Positions 20,362 through 29,712 of a stretch of 64,000 bases of DNA are shown here, piece after piece. How positions within the stretch are numbered: position 1 is the first letter of the stretch; the number at the start of each line of letters is the position of its first letter. The stretch is from Mangrovitalea sediminis (GTDB taxonomy: Bacteria; Pseudomonadota; Gammaproteobacteria; Pseudomonadales; Oleiphilaceae). The stretch is from NCBI RefSeq assembly GCF_002514725.1, contig NZ_NTLB01000004.1, positions 1 to 64,000 on the forward strand, in the 5' to 3' direction. The notes under the pieces are model-generated. The model worked only from the letters and a program-made list of their open reading frames with translations, did no database searches and was not told where the DNA came from. The translations under genes were made by a program, and so were the position numbers.

Positions 20362-21258
20362 ATGGCTACCGATGAAGAGAAGGCGCACGCACTGGAGGAT
20401 TTGCTCAAGGATTCGCTGCACACACTCGAGTCCCTGAACGAACTTCAGCGGCTGCAATCTCTGGATTCGGAGACTCAGGAAAAGGAGCCATCACCGGAAC
20501 CCTCGGCGAAATCGGCAGAAAAAAAGGCGGCACCCGACAAAAGTGCCGCCCGCCCTCCGGTCTCACAGGAAGAAGCCTCTCTGCTAGACCGGATTGGCGA
20601 GTTCACCGGTTCTGCCTTCCGCTTCGCAAGACGCACGACGGACACCTCTCTTAAGGTCGGGCGGGCGCTCATGCGCTCGCAGGACCAACTGAGAGTGATG
20701 CTGGCCGCCGGCGAATCGTTGCGGGATGTCCGTGAAGTGGCTGGCTTGACACTCAACGAATTGAGCGAAGCCCTCAATCTCAACGACAAGACCCTGCTCG
20801 AAGCCGTCGAGAACGGCACCGCAACGCTGTCCTTTGAGTTGATTCTGCGCTTGGCCGCACTCTTTGCGCGAAACGATCCCATTCCTTTTGTCCTTCGTTA
20901 CTCCCGTACCTACAGCCCGGAAACCTGGAAAATCCTGAATGACTGGGGTGTCGGACGTCTTCCCCTGCAGTTCGAACGCGAACGGCAGTTCATCAACATT
21001 TTCCGCAGCCAGGATTCCGCCCGGAAGCTGTCTGATGAAGGTTTTGCCAAGGTACTGGAATTCACGCGCTCGTCGTTCGAGATGTCGCTACACTTCATCG
21101 CCGAACAGGAAGCCGCCTTAGCGAAGGCTAAATCGGAGTTGGAAGCGGATCACCACACCACAAAGAAAACCGCTTCGGGTAAGGATAAAGGCACAAAACC
21201 AAAGGCCGGAAAAGAACACCGCGGCAAGAGTGCCTCATCCGGTAAGACGGCCGACTGA
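20362..21258 (+). CDS. XRE-type helix-turn-helix protein with lysine-rich tail
   Basis: A 298-aa protein beginning 21 bp after prc with GAGGG upstream of the ATG, so probably cotranscribed. Residues 1-70 are acidic then Ala/Lys/Pro-rich and likely disordered. The middle (about 110-175) reads as an XRE helix-turn-helix: LRDVREVAGLTLNELSEALN followed by LLEAVENG. The last 35 residues are Lys/Gly/Ser-rich, like a histone H1-type tail. It could be a DNA-binding regulator or a nucleoid-type protein; I do not recognise a named family for the whole chain. Confidence 0.75.
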   Translation: MATDEEKAHALEDLLKDSLHTLESLNELQRLQSLDSETQEKEPSPEPSAKSAEKKAAPDKSAARPPVSQEEASLLDRIGEFTGSAFRFARRTTDTSLKVGRALMRSQDQLRVMLAAGESLRDVREVAGLTLNELSEALNLNDKTLLEAVENGTATLSFELILRLAALFARNDPIPFVLRYSRTYSPETWKILNDWGVGRLPLQFERERQFINIFRSQDSARKLSDEGFAKVLEFTRSSFEMSLHFIAEQEAALAKAKSELEADHHTTKKTASGKDKGTKPKAGKEHRGKSASSGKTAD

Positions 21259-21321
21259 ACCTGCCGGCCTCAGGGTGTGACGGCTCTCGACTCCCCACCG
21301 ATATCTACTGCCCGCCGATCT

Positions 21322-22389
21322 CTACTTACCGCCAAACAACGCCACCATTTTCTCCTGCGTGGGCTGTTCAATGACGCCTTTCTCGGTAACGATCACGTCG
21401 ATCAGGTCGGCAGGTGTGACATCGAATACCGGATTGAACACTTCGACATCCTCCGGTGCGATAGCGATACCGCGGATTGCCCTCACCTCTTCACCCGTCC
21501 TCTGCTCTATAGGGATGTCCCGGCCGGAGGCCAACTGCATGTCGACCGTGCTGCTCGGCGCCACCACCATAAAGCGAACCCCGTGAAAGCGGGCCAGAAC
21601 AGCCAGCCCATAAGTACCGATCTTGTTGGCAACGTCGCCATTGGCGGTAATCCTGTCAGCACCGACAATGACCCATTTAATGCTGCCGCCAGCCATCAGG
21701 TGCGCCGCAGCGCTATCGGCATTCAAGGTGACGGGAATGCCGTCGCGTTGCAGTTCCCAGGCCGTCAGACGGGCGCCCTGCAGCCAGGGCCGGGTTTCAT
21801 CCGCATAGACGCGACTGAGCTTGCCGCTCTTCCAGAGACTGCGAATGACGCCCAAGGCCGTCCCGTAGCCGCCCGTCGCAAGCGCGCCGGTATTGCAATG
21901 GGTCAGAACGGAAATCGGTTCAGGCGCATCGCGGCCGATCACTTCCAGGGCCAGGGCCCCCATATGCAGGTTCGCCGCCAGGTCTTCCTGGTGAATCCTT
22001 ACCGCCTGACGCTCCAGTTGCTCGACGGCTTCCAGCGCCGAGGCGACTACAGCCAGTGGCTCTCGCATCCGCCGTAGCGCCCAGAACAGGTTGACCGCTG
22101 TCGGACGCGACTCGGCCAGGTTTTCGATGGCGGATTCGATACGGGCCAGCCAGTCCTCACTCTCCAGGGCCGATCGCGCCGCCAGCACCACGCCGTACGC
22201 TGCGCTGATACCGATCGCTGGCGCTCCGCGAACCACCATGTCCCTGATAGCGGAGAAGACTTCGTCGGCAGTCGACAATGTCAACCAGCGTTCCTCTCCG
22301 GGCAGGAGGCGCTGATCCAGCAGCGCCAGGCTGTCTCCCCGCCATTCCAGGGCGACGACGCCGATATCCCTTGTTGTCTCTGCTTGCAT
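21322..22389 (-). CDS. mtnA: S-methyl-5-thioribose-1-phosphate isomerase
   Basis: MtnA isomerises methylthioribose-1-phosphate to methylthioribulose-1-phosphate in methionine salvage. The 355-aa chain shows family motifs [16 protein letters not shown], catalytic Cys in [19 protein letters not shown], catalytic Asp in [19 protein letters not shown], and [12 protein letters not shown] near the end. GAGAGG lies 9 nt before the ATG at 22389. It is divergent from an MTA deaminase gene, which feeds the same pathway. It converges with the XRE-type gene. Confidence 0.97.
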   Translation of the reverse strand: MQAETTRDIGVVALEWRGDSLALLDQRLLPGEERWLTLSTADEVFSAIRDMVVRGAPAIGISAAYGVVLAARSALESEDWLARIESAIENLAESRPTAVNLFWALRRMREPLAVVASALEAVEQLERQAVRIHQEDLAANLHMGALALEVIGRDAPEPISVLTHCNTGALATGGYGTALGVIRSLWKSGKLSRVYADETRPWLQGARLTAWELQRDGIPVTLNADSAAAHLMAGGSIKWVIVGADRITANGDVANKIGTYGLAVLARFHGVRFMVVAPSSTVDMQLASGRDIPIEQRTGEEVRAIRGIAIAPEDVEVFNPVFDVTPADLIDVIVTEKGVIEQPTQEKMVALFGGK

Positions 22390-22562
22390 GACGTGACACC
22401 TCTCAGTCGAATGCCGTGCATTATAACGGAAGCAGGCGCCGGCGCATGCGGTCCTTAACCGTGGCTGACGGTGGTTGCGGACGGCGCCTCTCGCTATACT
22501 GCCGTCTTTGACGAAGCCGCACTGTTGCGGCGATTTTCGGTGCTGATACCAGGACTCGCATC

Positions 22563-23906
22563 ATGAGTGAAACTGCCGCCGCGCCTCAGGCGATCGACCT
22601 TTTGATTTCCGCACGCTGGATTGTGCCCGTGGTGCCGGAAAACATCGTCCTGGAGCACCATGCCGTGGCTGTCGATGACGGTCGCATTATCGCGGTGCTG
22701 CCCCTGGCGGAGGCCGAAGCGCGCTTTCAACCGAAACAGAAAAAGGCCTTGGGCCGACATGTGCTGCTCCCGGGCCTGATCAACATGCACGGCCACGCGG
22801 CCATGACCCTGTTCCGCGGCCTGGCCGACGACCTGCCGCTGATGACATGGCTCAACGATCATATCTGGCCCGCGGAGCGTCGCTTCGTCGATGAAAACTT
22901 CGTTGCTGACGGTACGCTGCTGGCGATTGCCGAGATGATTCGAGGTGGCACCACCACCTTCAGCGATATGTATTTTTTCCCCGAGGTGACCGCTGAAGTT
23001 GCGCACAGCCACCGCATCCGCAGCCAAATCTGCTTTCCTGTACTCGACTTTCCCACCAGTTGGGGAAGCGGTCCCGAGGAATACCTGCGTAAGGGCCTTA
23101 ACCTTTACGATCGCTATCGCAACAGCGAATGGATCAACGTCGGTTTTGGCCCTCATGCACCCTATACCCTGTCCGATGGCCCGATGCGGCAAATCGTTTC
23201 GCTGGCCGAAGAGATCGACGCCACGATTCAGATTCACCTGCACGAGACGGCGTTTGAGGTCCAGGAAGCCATTAATAACACAGGCCTGCGGCCGACCCAG
23301 AGACTCGCTGAACTGGGGATGCTGACGCCCCGTACGCAGTGCGTCCATATGACTCAGATCGATGATCATGACGTCCGGCTACTCGTCGAGTCCGGCGCCA
23401 CGGTGGTCCACTGCCCGGAGTCCAACCTGAAACTGGCCAGCGGTTTCTGCCCGACAGAAAAGTTACGCGCCGCCGGCGTCAACCTCACCCTGGGCACCGA
23501 TGGCGCGGCCAGCAACAACGACCTCGACCTGCTGGGCGAAATGCGCACCGCGGCTCTTCTGGCCAAGGCCGTATCCGGCAACGCGGCAGCGCTCAACGCC
23601 CATCAGACGCTGGCGATGACAACCATCAATGCAGCCAGGGCCCTGGGACGCGATAATGACCTCGGGTCATTGGAAACCGGGAAACTCGCGGACATCATCG
23701 CCATCGATCTCAGTGACGACCTTTGCCAACCGGTCTACGACCCCGTCTCTCACCTTGTGTACAGCGTCAATTCACGTCAGGTGTCCCACAACTGGATCGG
23801 TGGTGAGCTGCACCTGGAGAACGGTGAGTTGCTGCGGATCGACCTGCACAGCCTGAGAGAGCGGGTGGCGGATTGGGCAACACGTATTCGCGCTGAAGAC
23901 CGTTAA
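22563..23906 (+). CDS. mtaD: 5-methylthioadenosine/S-adenosylhomocysteine deaminase (TRZ/ATZ hydrolase)
   Basis: An amidohydrolase-superfamily enzyme (447 aa) that deaminates methylthioadenosine to methylthioinosine. In P. aeruginosa the equivalent (PA3170) provides an alternative entry to methionine salvage. Metal and catalytic motifs are LPGLINMHGHAAMTLFRG, HLHETAFEV, VHMTQ, HCPESNLKLASG and LGTDGAASNNDLDL. CAGGA precedes the ATG. It is divergent from mtnA and followed by ubiG, a gene order shared with Pseudomonas, which supports MTA over other TRZ/ATZ substrates. Confidence 0.9.
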   Translation: MSETAAAPQAIDLLISARWIVPVVPENIVLEHHAVAVDDGRIIAVLPLAEAEARFQPKQKKALGRHVLLPGLINMHGHAAMTLFRGLADDLPLMTWLNDHIWPAERRFVDENFVADGTLLAIAEMIRGGTTTFSDMYFFPEVTAEVAHSHRIRSQICFPVLDFPTSWGSGPEEYLRKGLNLYDRYRNSEWINVGFGPHAPYTLSDGPMRQIVSLAEEIDATIQIHLHETAFEVQEAINNTGLRPTQRLAELGMLTPRTQCVHMTQIDDHDVRLLVESGATVVHCPESNLKLASGFCPTEKLRAAGVNLTLGTDGAASNNDLDLLGEMRTAALLAKAVSGNAAALNAHQTLAMTTINAARALGRDNDLGSLETGKLADIIAIDLSDDLCQPVYDPVSHLVYSVNSRQVSHNWIGGELHLENGELLRIDLHSLRERVADWATRIRAEDR

Positions 23907-23951
23907 CGGTCTTCCGAAGTTAAGACCAGATTTCCACGACAGGATCTTTCG

Positions 23952-24683
23952 ATGAATCAAGAAAGTACACAACAGGCTATGCCGGGCAATGTCGACCGCG
24001 GCGAGATTGCCAAGTTCGAGGCTCTTGCCAGCCGCTGGTGGGATCCCAGCAGCGAGTTCAAGCCGCTGCACGACATCAATCCGCTCCGCCTCAACTTTAT
24101 TGACGAGCGGGTATCACTGGCCGGGAAGCGGGTTCTGGACGTGGGTTGCGGCGGCGGGCTGTTGTCTGAAGGCATGAGCCTGAGAGGCGCCCACGTCACC
24201 GGTATCGACATGGGTGAAGCGCCACTCTCGGTAGCGCGGCTGCACGGCCTCGAGTCCGGGGTTAAAGTCGATTACCGGCAAACCACCATCGAGGCCCTCG
24301 CCGATGCGGAACCGGAAAGCTACGACGTGGTGACCTGCCTGGAAATGCTCGAGCATGTGCCCAAGCCTTCGTCTGTCATCGAAGCTTGCGCTCGCGTGTT
24401 GAAGCCCGGCGGACACCTGTTCCTGTCAACGCTGAACCGCAATCCAAAATCCTGGCTGTTCGCGATCGTTGGTGCGGAATACGTTCTGAAGATGCTGCCG
24501 CGCGGCACCCACGACTGGAAAAAGTTCATCCGCCCCTCCGAGCTGGCCGATTGGGTTCGCGAAACCGGACTGGATATTCAGGAAGTTACCGGCATGACCT
24601 TCAACCCGATCACCAAGAGCTACAAACTGGGTCGTGACGTCGATGTGAATTACCTGATGCATGCGGTCAAAACGGAGTCATAG
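23952..24683 (+). CDS. ubiG: Ubiquinone biosynthesis O-methyltransferase
   Basis: A 243-aa SAM-dependent methyltransferase carrying out both O-methylations of ubiquinone synthesis. The N-terminal ELA-type motif [20 protein letters not shown] and INPLRLNFI are UbiG-specific. Motif I is [13 protein letters not shown], followed by CLEMLEHV. The C-terminal segment [13 protein letters not shown] and NYLMHAVK also match. AGGA lies upstream of the ATG. Its stop abuts the start of the next gene, indicating translational coupling. Confidence 0.97.
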   Translation: MNQESTQQAMPGNVDRGEIAKFEALASRWWDPSSEFKPLHDINPLRLNFIDERVSLAGKRVLDVGCGGGLLSEGMSLRGAHVTGIDMGEAPLSVARLHGLESGVKVDYRQTTIEALADAEPESYDVVTCLEMLEHVPKPSSVIEACARVLKPGGHLFLSTLNRNPKSWLFAIVGAEYVLKMLPRGTHDWKKFIRPSELADWVRETGLDIQEVTGMTFNPITKSYKLGRDVDVNYLMHAVKTES

Positions 24684-25376
24684 ATGCCGTCGTCAGATGC
24701 CGTGTTGTTCGACCTGGACGGAACCCTCGTCGACACTGCGCCAGACTTTATCTACTGCATCAACCTGTTGAGGCATCGCCGCGGCCTGCCCACGCTGCCC
24801 GACGGCAGCATCCGGCCGTTCGTATCCAACGGCACCCGAGCCATGATTCAAGCCGGCTTCGGATTGACGGGGGAAGCGCTCGACAACACGCCCCTGATCG
24901 ACGAATTTCTGGATCTGTACGCCGAACACCTGACCCGGGAAACCCGGCTGTTTCCGGCGCTCGAACAGACACTGGACTGGCTGGACGAGAGCGGTATCGC
25001 CTGGGGCATCGTGACCAATAAGCCGCGCCGTTTCAGTTCGCCGCTTATCGCAGGCCTGGGGCTTGAAAAGCGCTGCCGTGCCCTGGTCTGCCCGGACGAT
25101 GTTATTGCCCGCAAGCCAGACCCCGAGTCCCTGTTGCTCGCCTGCCGGCAACTGGATGCGCTGCCGACCGCCAGTCTCTATGTCGGTGACCATTTTCGCG
25201 ATATCGAAGCCGGCAGACGGGCAGGGATGAAAACGCTGGCAGCTGCTTGGGGTTATATCGACGATATCGCGACCGTAGCCGACTGGCAGGCCGACACGAT
25301 TCTGGCGCAATCCACGGATCTGTTACCCTGGCTGAAGCGACGCTATGCGACAGCGCGCAGTGCCGCGCTCGACTGA
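24684..25376 (+). CDS. mupP: HAD phosphatase, probable N-acetylmuramic acid 6-phosphate phosphatase (MupP-like)
   Basis: A 230-aa phosphoglycolate-phosphatase-like HAD enzyme. Motif I is VLFDLDGTLVDTAPDF, motif II is IVTNKP, and motifs III/IV are RKPDPESLLLA and YVGDHFRDIEAG. In Pseudomonas the HAD gene between ubiG and yciK (PA3172) is MupP, which dephosphorylates MurNAc-6-P in peptidoglycan recycling and contributes to intrinsic fosfomycin tolerance. The same position here makes MupP more likely than phosphoglycolate phosphatase (Gph). The ATG directly follows the ubiG stop. The symbol rests on synteny. Confidence 0.8.
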   Translation: MPSSDAVLFDLDGTLVDTAPDFIYCINLLRHRRGLPTLPDGSIRPFVSNGTRAMIQAGFGLTGEALDNTPLIDEFLDLYAEHLTRETRLFPALEQTLDWLDESGIAWGIVTNKPRRFSSPLIAGLGLEKRCRALVCPDDVIARKPDPESLLLACRQLDALPTASLYVGDHFRDIEAGRRAGMKTLAAAWGYIDDIATVADWQADTILAQSTDLLPWLKRRYATARSAALD

Positions 25377-25396
25377 GATCCAACGCGAGGTGAAAC

Positions 25397-26167
25397 ATGT
25401 TCGATTATCAAGCCCCCGCAGACTTGCTTAAGGAGAGGGTCATTCTGGTCACCGGCGCAGGCGATGGCATCGGACGCGCGGCGGCCCTGTCCTTCGCCGG
25501 ACACGGCGCCACGGTGATCCTGCTGGGCCGCACGATCAGCAAGCTGGAAAAGGTCTATGACGACATCGAGGCCGCTGGAGGTCCCCAGCCAGCGATTGTA
25601 CCGTTGAACCTGGAAGGTGCGACGGCCCAGGATTACGCCTCGGTTGCGGACAGTATCGATGAGAATTTCGGTCGACTGGATGGGCTTCTGCACAACGCCA
25701 GCATTATCGGCCAGCGTACTCCCCTCGCCCAATTCGAACCCGCTGTCTGGCAGCAGGTTATGCAGGTCAATCTGACGGCCCCCTTCCTGCTGACACAAGC
25801 CATGATTCCACTGCTGCGCCAGTCGAAGGATGCCTCGGTGATCTTCACATCCTCCAGCGTGGGCCGCAAAGCCAAGGCGTACTGGGGGGCCTATGCCGTG
25901 TCGAAATTCGGTACTGAAGGGCTGATGCAGCTGACGGCGGACGAGTTGGACGAGCCGTCGTATTCCATCCGCGCCAATAGCGTCAATCCGGGAGCCACCC
26001 GCACCTCGATGCGAGCCTTCGCCTATCCGGCAGAAAATCCGTCCGACAACCCTGCGCCGGAAGACATCATGCCCGTCTATCTCTACCTGATGGGACCCGA
26101 CAGCAAAGGGGTGACCGGCCAGGCATTCGATGCGCAATCCCGGCCGCCAAAGGCTCCTACACCTTAA
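25397..26167 (+). CDS. yciK: YciK-type short-chain dehydrogenase/reductase
   Basis: A 256-aa classical SDR. The cofactor motif VTGAGDGIGRAAA lies near residue 18, NAS near 110, and the catalytic YAVSK near 170. YciK proteins are uncharacterised oxidoreductases. The position after ubiG and mupP is conserved in Pseudomonas. GCGAGG lies before the ATG. The last 11 bp overlap the 3' end of the convergent DUF2788 gene. Confidence 0.88.
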   Translation: MFDYQAPADLLKERVILVTGAGDGIGRAAALSFAGHGATVILLGRTISKLEKVYDDIEAAGGPQPAIVPLNLEGATAQDYASVADSIDENFGRLDGLLHNASIIGQRTPLAQFEPAVWQQVMQVNLTAPFLLTQAMIPLLRQSKDASVIFTSSSVGRKAKAYWGAYAVSKFGTEGLMQLTADELDEPSYSIRANSVNPGATRTSMRAFAYPAENPSDNPAPEDIMPVYLYLMGPDSKGVTGQAFDAQSRPPKAPTP

Positions 26168-26357
26168 GGAATTCAACCAGTACGGTCTTGACCAGGAATG
26201 CCACCACGCCCAAGCCGAGCACGAAAAACAACATCATGGTGCCGAAGCGGCCAGCCTTGGACTTCTTGGCGAGATCCCAAACAATAAACGCCATAAAAGC
26301 GATCAGACCGCCCACCAGGACGGTCACAGAGATATTCGAGAAGGTTTCTTCGGTCAT
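26157..26357 (-). CDS. DUF2788 small inner-membrane protein
   Basis: A 66-aa protein with two predicted membrane helices (about residues 9-28 and 36-58) joined by a short basic loop DLAKKSKAGRFG. It matches the length and pattern of DUF2788 proteins of unknown function. The ATG at 26357 has a perfect GGAGG 6 nt upstream; the frame extends to 26390 but without a ribosome site. It overlaps the yciK 3' end tail to tail. Confidence 0.85.
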   Translation of the reverse strand: MTEETFSNISVTVLVGGLIAFMAFIVWDLAKKSKAGRFGTMMLFFVLGLGVVAFLVKTVLVEFLKV

Positions 26358-26361
26358 TACA

Positions 26362-26387
26362 GCCTCCGGAAAGGAGGCGGCATTATA
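26362..26387 (-). promoter_or_regulatory. -10 element and ribosome-site-sequestering hairpin of the DUF2788 gene
   Basis: On the minus strand TATAAT (26387-26382), preceded by TG, is followed within four bases by a perfect hairpin GCCTCC-TTTCC-GGAGGC (26378-26362). The 3' arm is the Shine-Dalgarno sequence of the DUF2788 gene. No good -35 was seen. The transcript would start at or just inside the hairpin. Confidence 0.5.
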
Positions 26388-26457
26388 CATTGATTATTTT
26401 TTAGACTGTAGCCCAAGACCTGGGCCATAGCCCAGGCAACCGACAGAGCGCCCTATC

Positions 26458-27231
26458 TCACGCTTCTCCGTCGCGCAAAAAGACCCAGGTATCGCCTTTA
26501 GACTGTTCCGGACTGAAGTAGTATCCGCCGGCATTGAAGTCTTTCAACGCCTCCGGGTCCGTCACTCGGTGACGAATGATGTAAGCGCTCATCATGCCCC
26601 GTGCCTTCTTGGCGTAAAAGCTGATCATCTTATACTGGCCGTTTTTCCAGTCACGGAACTGGGGCGTAATGACCCGGGCATCCAGGCCCTTCGGCTGGAC
26701 TGAGTGAAAATATTCATTGGAAGCCAGGTTGATCAACACTTGATCGTCCGCTGCCAACTCGCTCCGCAGAGCCTTCGTCAGGCGCTCACCCCAGAACGCA
26801 TAAAGATCCTTCCCCCGCTGGTTGCGGAAGGATGTGCCCATCTCCAGGCGATAAGGTTGGATCAGGTCGAGCGGTTTCAACAGCCCATAGAGGCCGGACA
26901 AAATCCGCAGATGCTGCTGCGCAAACGCAAAATCGTCGTCGGAGAAAGTCTCCGCTTCCAGCCCGGTATAAACATCCCCCTTGAACGCCAGAATAGCCTG
27001 GCGCGCGTTGTCCAGGGAGAACGGCAGCTGCCATTGCTGAAAACGTGCCGCGTTCAGGTCACCCAGTTTCGCGCTGATCTTCATCAGCTCGGAGACCTGA
27101 TGCGGCTCAAGCAGTTTGAGTTGATCGATCAGCTCACAGGAATCGTCCAGGAAAGCCGGCTGGGTGTGCTTCTCGGTAGCCAGTGGACTTTCAAAATCCA
27201 GCGTTTTCGCCGGCGATATAACAATCAGCAT
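26458..27231 (-). CDS. yaaA: Peroxide stress protein YaaA (UPF0246)
   Basis: A 257-aa YaaA-family protein; in E. coli YaaA lowers free iron during peroxide stress and binds DNA. Conserved features are [16 protein letters not shown] at the N-terminus, [31 protein letters not shown], and [19 protein letters not shown] lies 5 nt before the ATG. It begins 21 bp after the TPR/ATP-grasp gene and is likely its operon partner. Confidence 0.95.
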   Translation of the reverse strand: MLIVISPAKTLDFESPLATEKHTQPAFLDDSCELIDQLKLLEPHQVSELMKISAKLGDLNAARFQQWQLPFSLDNARQAILAFKGDVYTGLEAETFSDDDFAFAQQHLRILSGLYGLLKPLDLIQPYRLEMGTSFRNQRGKDLYAFWGERLTKALRSELAADDQVLINLASNEYFHSVQPKGLDARVITPQFRDWKNGQYKMISFYAKKARGMMSAYIIRHRVTDPEALKDFNAGGYYFSPEQSKGDTWVFLRDGEA

Positions 27232-27252
27232 CGTGTTCCTATCCTGTTCCGT

Positions 27253-29298
27253 TCAACGAGTGACAGTACGTTCCAACAGATTCTCAAAGGCATCGAATAT
27301 ACGACGTACATAAGGATTCTTGTGCGCCAGAGGGCCATTCCCGGCTTCCGGATGAACCAGCATGGTGGCATTGGCCTCAAAGACCAGAATGCGACCGTCC
27401 GGCATCAGCGAGAAATCGATGCCGCCATAGTCGAGGTCGAGGCGCTCACCGATTTCCTGTATCGCGCGAAAACCCGCCTCGCCCAAAGCCCCCTGGGGGT
27501 TTTCCAGAAAGGCTCGTTCCTCTTCCAGCTTCCCCTGTGCCGAGACCATGTCGGCGCGGTAGTAATGCACCAGCCAGTCATCGGAAATCGCGAGGTGGTA
27601 GGGATACGGGATGCGGTCGACAAAAATCATCCGGTATTTCCGAAAACAGCCCTCCGCAGACCGGTAATCGATAAAAGGCGAAACATAGACCGGCCCGGAT
27701 TGCCGCGCCTGAAACGCCGCGACGTCCTCGGCGGTGGACAGGCGCTCCAGCCCCACCCCGCCATGAGTATCGACCGGTCGGACCAACAGCGGCAGGTCGT
27801 CCATCCGGCGAGCATTCCAGGCGTCCGGTGTGGCCAGGCGCTGCACGTCGGGAACGAGCAGATTATCGATGCCAGCCAGCAAGGCCGGTAGCCGGTGCCG
27901 GGCCGTAAGCACCACCTTATCCGGTGGATTCAGCAAGGGACGGTCATTCTGTGCCAGGAAACGCTGCAAGGGCACCTCAACAGGTCCCGTCACATCTGGA
28001 TCGCCCATGGCATTAAAGACAAGATCGTACGCCGGAAGCTGCGCCATTTGCGCTTCGTCCGCATATTCGATCATCCAGTCGATCAGGTTATTGGTTCGCT
28101 CGCTGATCAGGTGCGTCAGGTTCAGGTTGCCCTTGCCCGCATCGAACAGGATGAGCACGCTCCTGCATGCCTGCCGGGAATAGCGCTGAAACAGGTTCTG
28201 CCGGGAGTAAGCGGCCCGGCGCAACTGCAGCGCCTCAGCCGATCGCCCCGCCTCCAGGAGCAATTCGGAGAGGTTGATCTGCGCGCTGACATGCCCGGCA
28301 TCGAGGGACAGCACATCGCGATAGCAGGTTTCCGCGCCGGATAAAGATCCCTGCCGCCCCAACACGACACCCAGGTTGTAGAGCGCATCCACATATCCCG
28401 GCCGCTGCTGGAGCGCTCGCTCGAAATGCGCTCGCGCCAGATCCAGTTGCTGCAGCCGTGTCTGAATGACGCCCAGGTTAAACATCACTTCCGCATTGCC
28501 CGGCGCAACGGCTTCTGCCAATTCAAAGCAACTGTTGGCATCTGTCAGCTGATCATGCTCCATCAGCAAGCGACCGAGCGCCATGTAGGCCGGTAAAAAA
28601 TCCGGCTGTAACCGGATAGCGCTCTCAAAGGATTCGGCCGCCCGCCCCACCTGCCCCTGGAGCTGATAGATCGTCCCCATATTGTGACGGGTTTCAGGCA
28701 GCTCACCCCCAAGCGCACGACCATAGCTCTCCAGCGCAAGATCCAGGGCACCCTTGTCCTGATAGGCACTGCCCAGGTTGTGATGGGCATCAGCGAATTC
28801 CGGCTGCAACAGGATCGCCTGCCGATAATTGTCGATGGCGTCATCCAATCGTCCCTGTGACTTCTGCAGATTGGCGAGGTTATATCGTGCCTCAAAGAAG
28901 TCCGGCGTAATCGCCAAAGCGCCCTTGAAGTTCGCCTCAGCCGCGCCGAAATCCCCCATGGCCTGCTGGGTATTGGCCATTCCAAAAAGCACTGATGCCG
29001 CTTCAGGTGCCATTTCCCGCGCTTTGACATAGCACGCCAGGGACTGCTCAAGCTGTCCCTGCGCGCGGAATGCCATCCCCAGCGAATTCAGGTAGCCCAG
29101 ATTGCCTGGAAATAACTCATGTGCGCGGAAGATCAGGGAAACGGCAAGTTCCGAATCGCCCAGCTGGCAGGCGGCATTGCCGAGCAGGTGCAGCGCATCC
29201 GCATTATCGGGGTCCTGCTCCAGCACCTGCTGATACAGCTCGATAGCTTCCGCCAGGCGGCCCGCCTGATGATGCTCCAGGGCTTTGCGGATATCCAT
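27253..29298 (-). CDS. TPR protein fused to a C-terminal ATP-grasp-like domain
   Basis: A 681-aa cytoplasmic protein. Residues 1-360 are about ten tetratricopeptide repeats (for example LLGNAACQLGDSELAV, YNLANLQKSQGRLDDAI, YNLGVVLGRQGSLSGAE). From about 375 the chain resembles RimK/ATP-grasp ligases: PLLVRPVDTHGGVGLERL as a nucleotide loop, CFRKYRMIFVDRIPYPYHLA, and the metal-binding end DYGGIDFSLMPDGRILVFEANATM. The fusion suggests a ligase guided by protein-protein contacts; substrate unknown. AAAGG lies just before the ATG. It lies between a glutaredoxin-like gene and yaaA on the same strand. Confidence 0.8.
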   Translation of the reverse strand: MDIRKALEHHQAGRLAEAIELYQQVLEQDPDNADALHLLGNAACQLGDSELAVSLIFRAHELFPGNLGYLNSLGMAFRAQGQLEQSLACYVKAREMAPEAASVLFGMANTQQAMGDFGAAEANFKGALAITPDFFEARYNLANLQKSQGRLDDAIDNYRQAILLQPEFADAHHNLGSAYQDKGALDLALESYGRALGGELPETRHNMGTIYQLQGQVGRAAESFESAIRLQPDFLPAYMALGRLLMEHDQLTDANSCFELAEAVAPGNAEVMFNLGVIQTRLQQLDLARAHFERALQQRPGYVDALYNLGVVLGRQGSLSGAETCYRDVLSLDAGHVSAQINLSELLLEAGRSAEALQLRRAAYSRQNLFQRYSRQACRSVLILFDAGKGNLNLTHLISERTNNLIDWMIEYADEAQMAQLPAYDLVFNAMGDPDVTGPVEVPLQRFLAQNDRPLLNPPDKVVLTARHRLPALLAGIDNLLVPDVQRLATPDAWNARRMDDLPLLVRPVDTHGGVGLERLSTAEDVAAFQARQSGPVYVSPFIDYRSAEGCFRKYRMIFVDRIPYPYHLAISDDWLVHYYRADMVSAQGKLEEERAFLENPQGALGEAGFRAIQEIGERLDLDYGGIDFSLMPDGRILVFEANATMLVHPEAGNGPLAHKNPYVRRIFDAFENLLERTVTR

Positions 29299-29336
29299 GA
29301 CAACCTTTTATCAGTAGAGGGTGGGGGCAGCGAGCC

Positions 29337-29591
29337 TCAAACGGGCGTCGTTCCAAGAAAAGTCAGGACGTCGTCCACCGAGAAGGGCCACCCCAATTCG
29401 GTCCCATCGTCGGAACGGCGTAGAACAGGGATACGAGTGCCATAACGCTCAACCAGCTCCGGCGACGAGGCAATATCCACGACATCCACAGACAGCGGCA
29501 CCCGCAGCGGCGTTCGCTGCAATATTTCCTCCGCCGCCTCACACAGATGACAACCTTCAGTCGTATAGAGCGTCAGCGTCAGATCGGACAT
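29337..29591 (-). CDS. Glutaredoxin-like (DUF836) thiol protein
   Basis: An 84-aa thioredoxin-fold protein with the redox motif C14-H-L-C17 in LYTTEGCHLCEAAEEIL and the cis-Pro region YGTRIPVLRR. It matches the glutaredoxin-like DUF836 family, short proteins of uncertain substrate. The ATG at 29591 has AAGGA 8 nt upstream; longer in-frame starts run into the rdgC coding region. It is divergent from rdgC and likely the first gene of an operon with the TPR/ATP-grasp gene. Confidence 0.85.
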   Translation of the reverse strand: MSDLTLTLYTTEGCHLCEAAEEILQRTPLRVPLSVDVVDIASSPELVERYGTRIPVLRRSDDGTELGWPFSVDDVLTFLGTTPV

Positions 29592-29712
29592 TATGGAAAT
29601 CCTTGCGACAGTACTTGGCACGCCATCAATAGCGAAACATCGACGGACAACTTTACCCGATTTCAGTTCTTTCCCATAATGCGCCCCTTTCTTTTGCCAG
29701 GGAGCGACCGTT

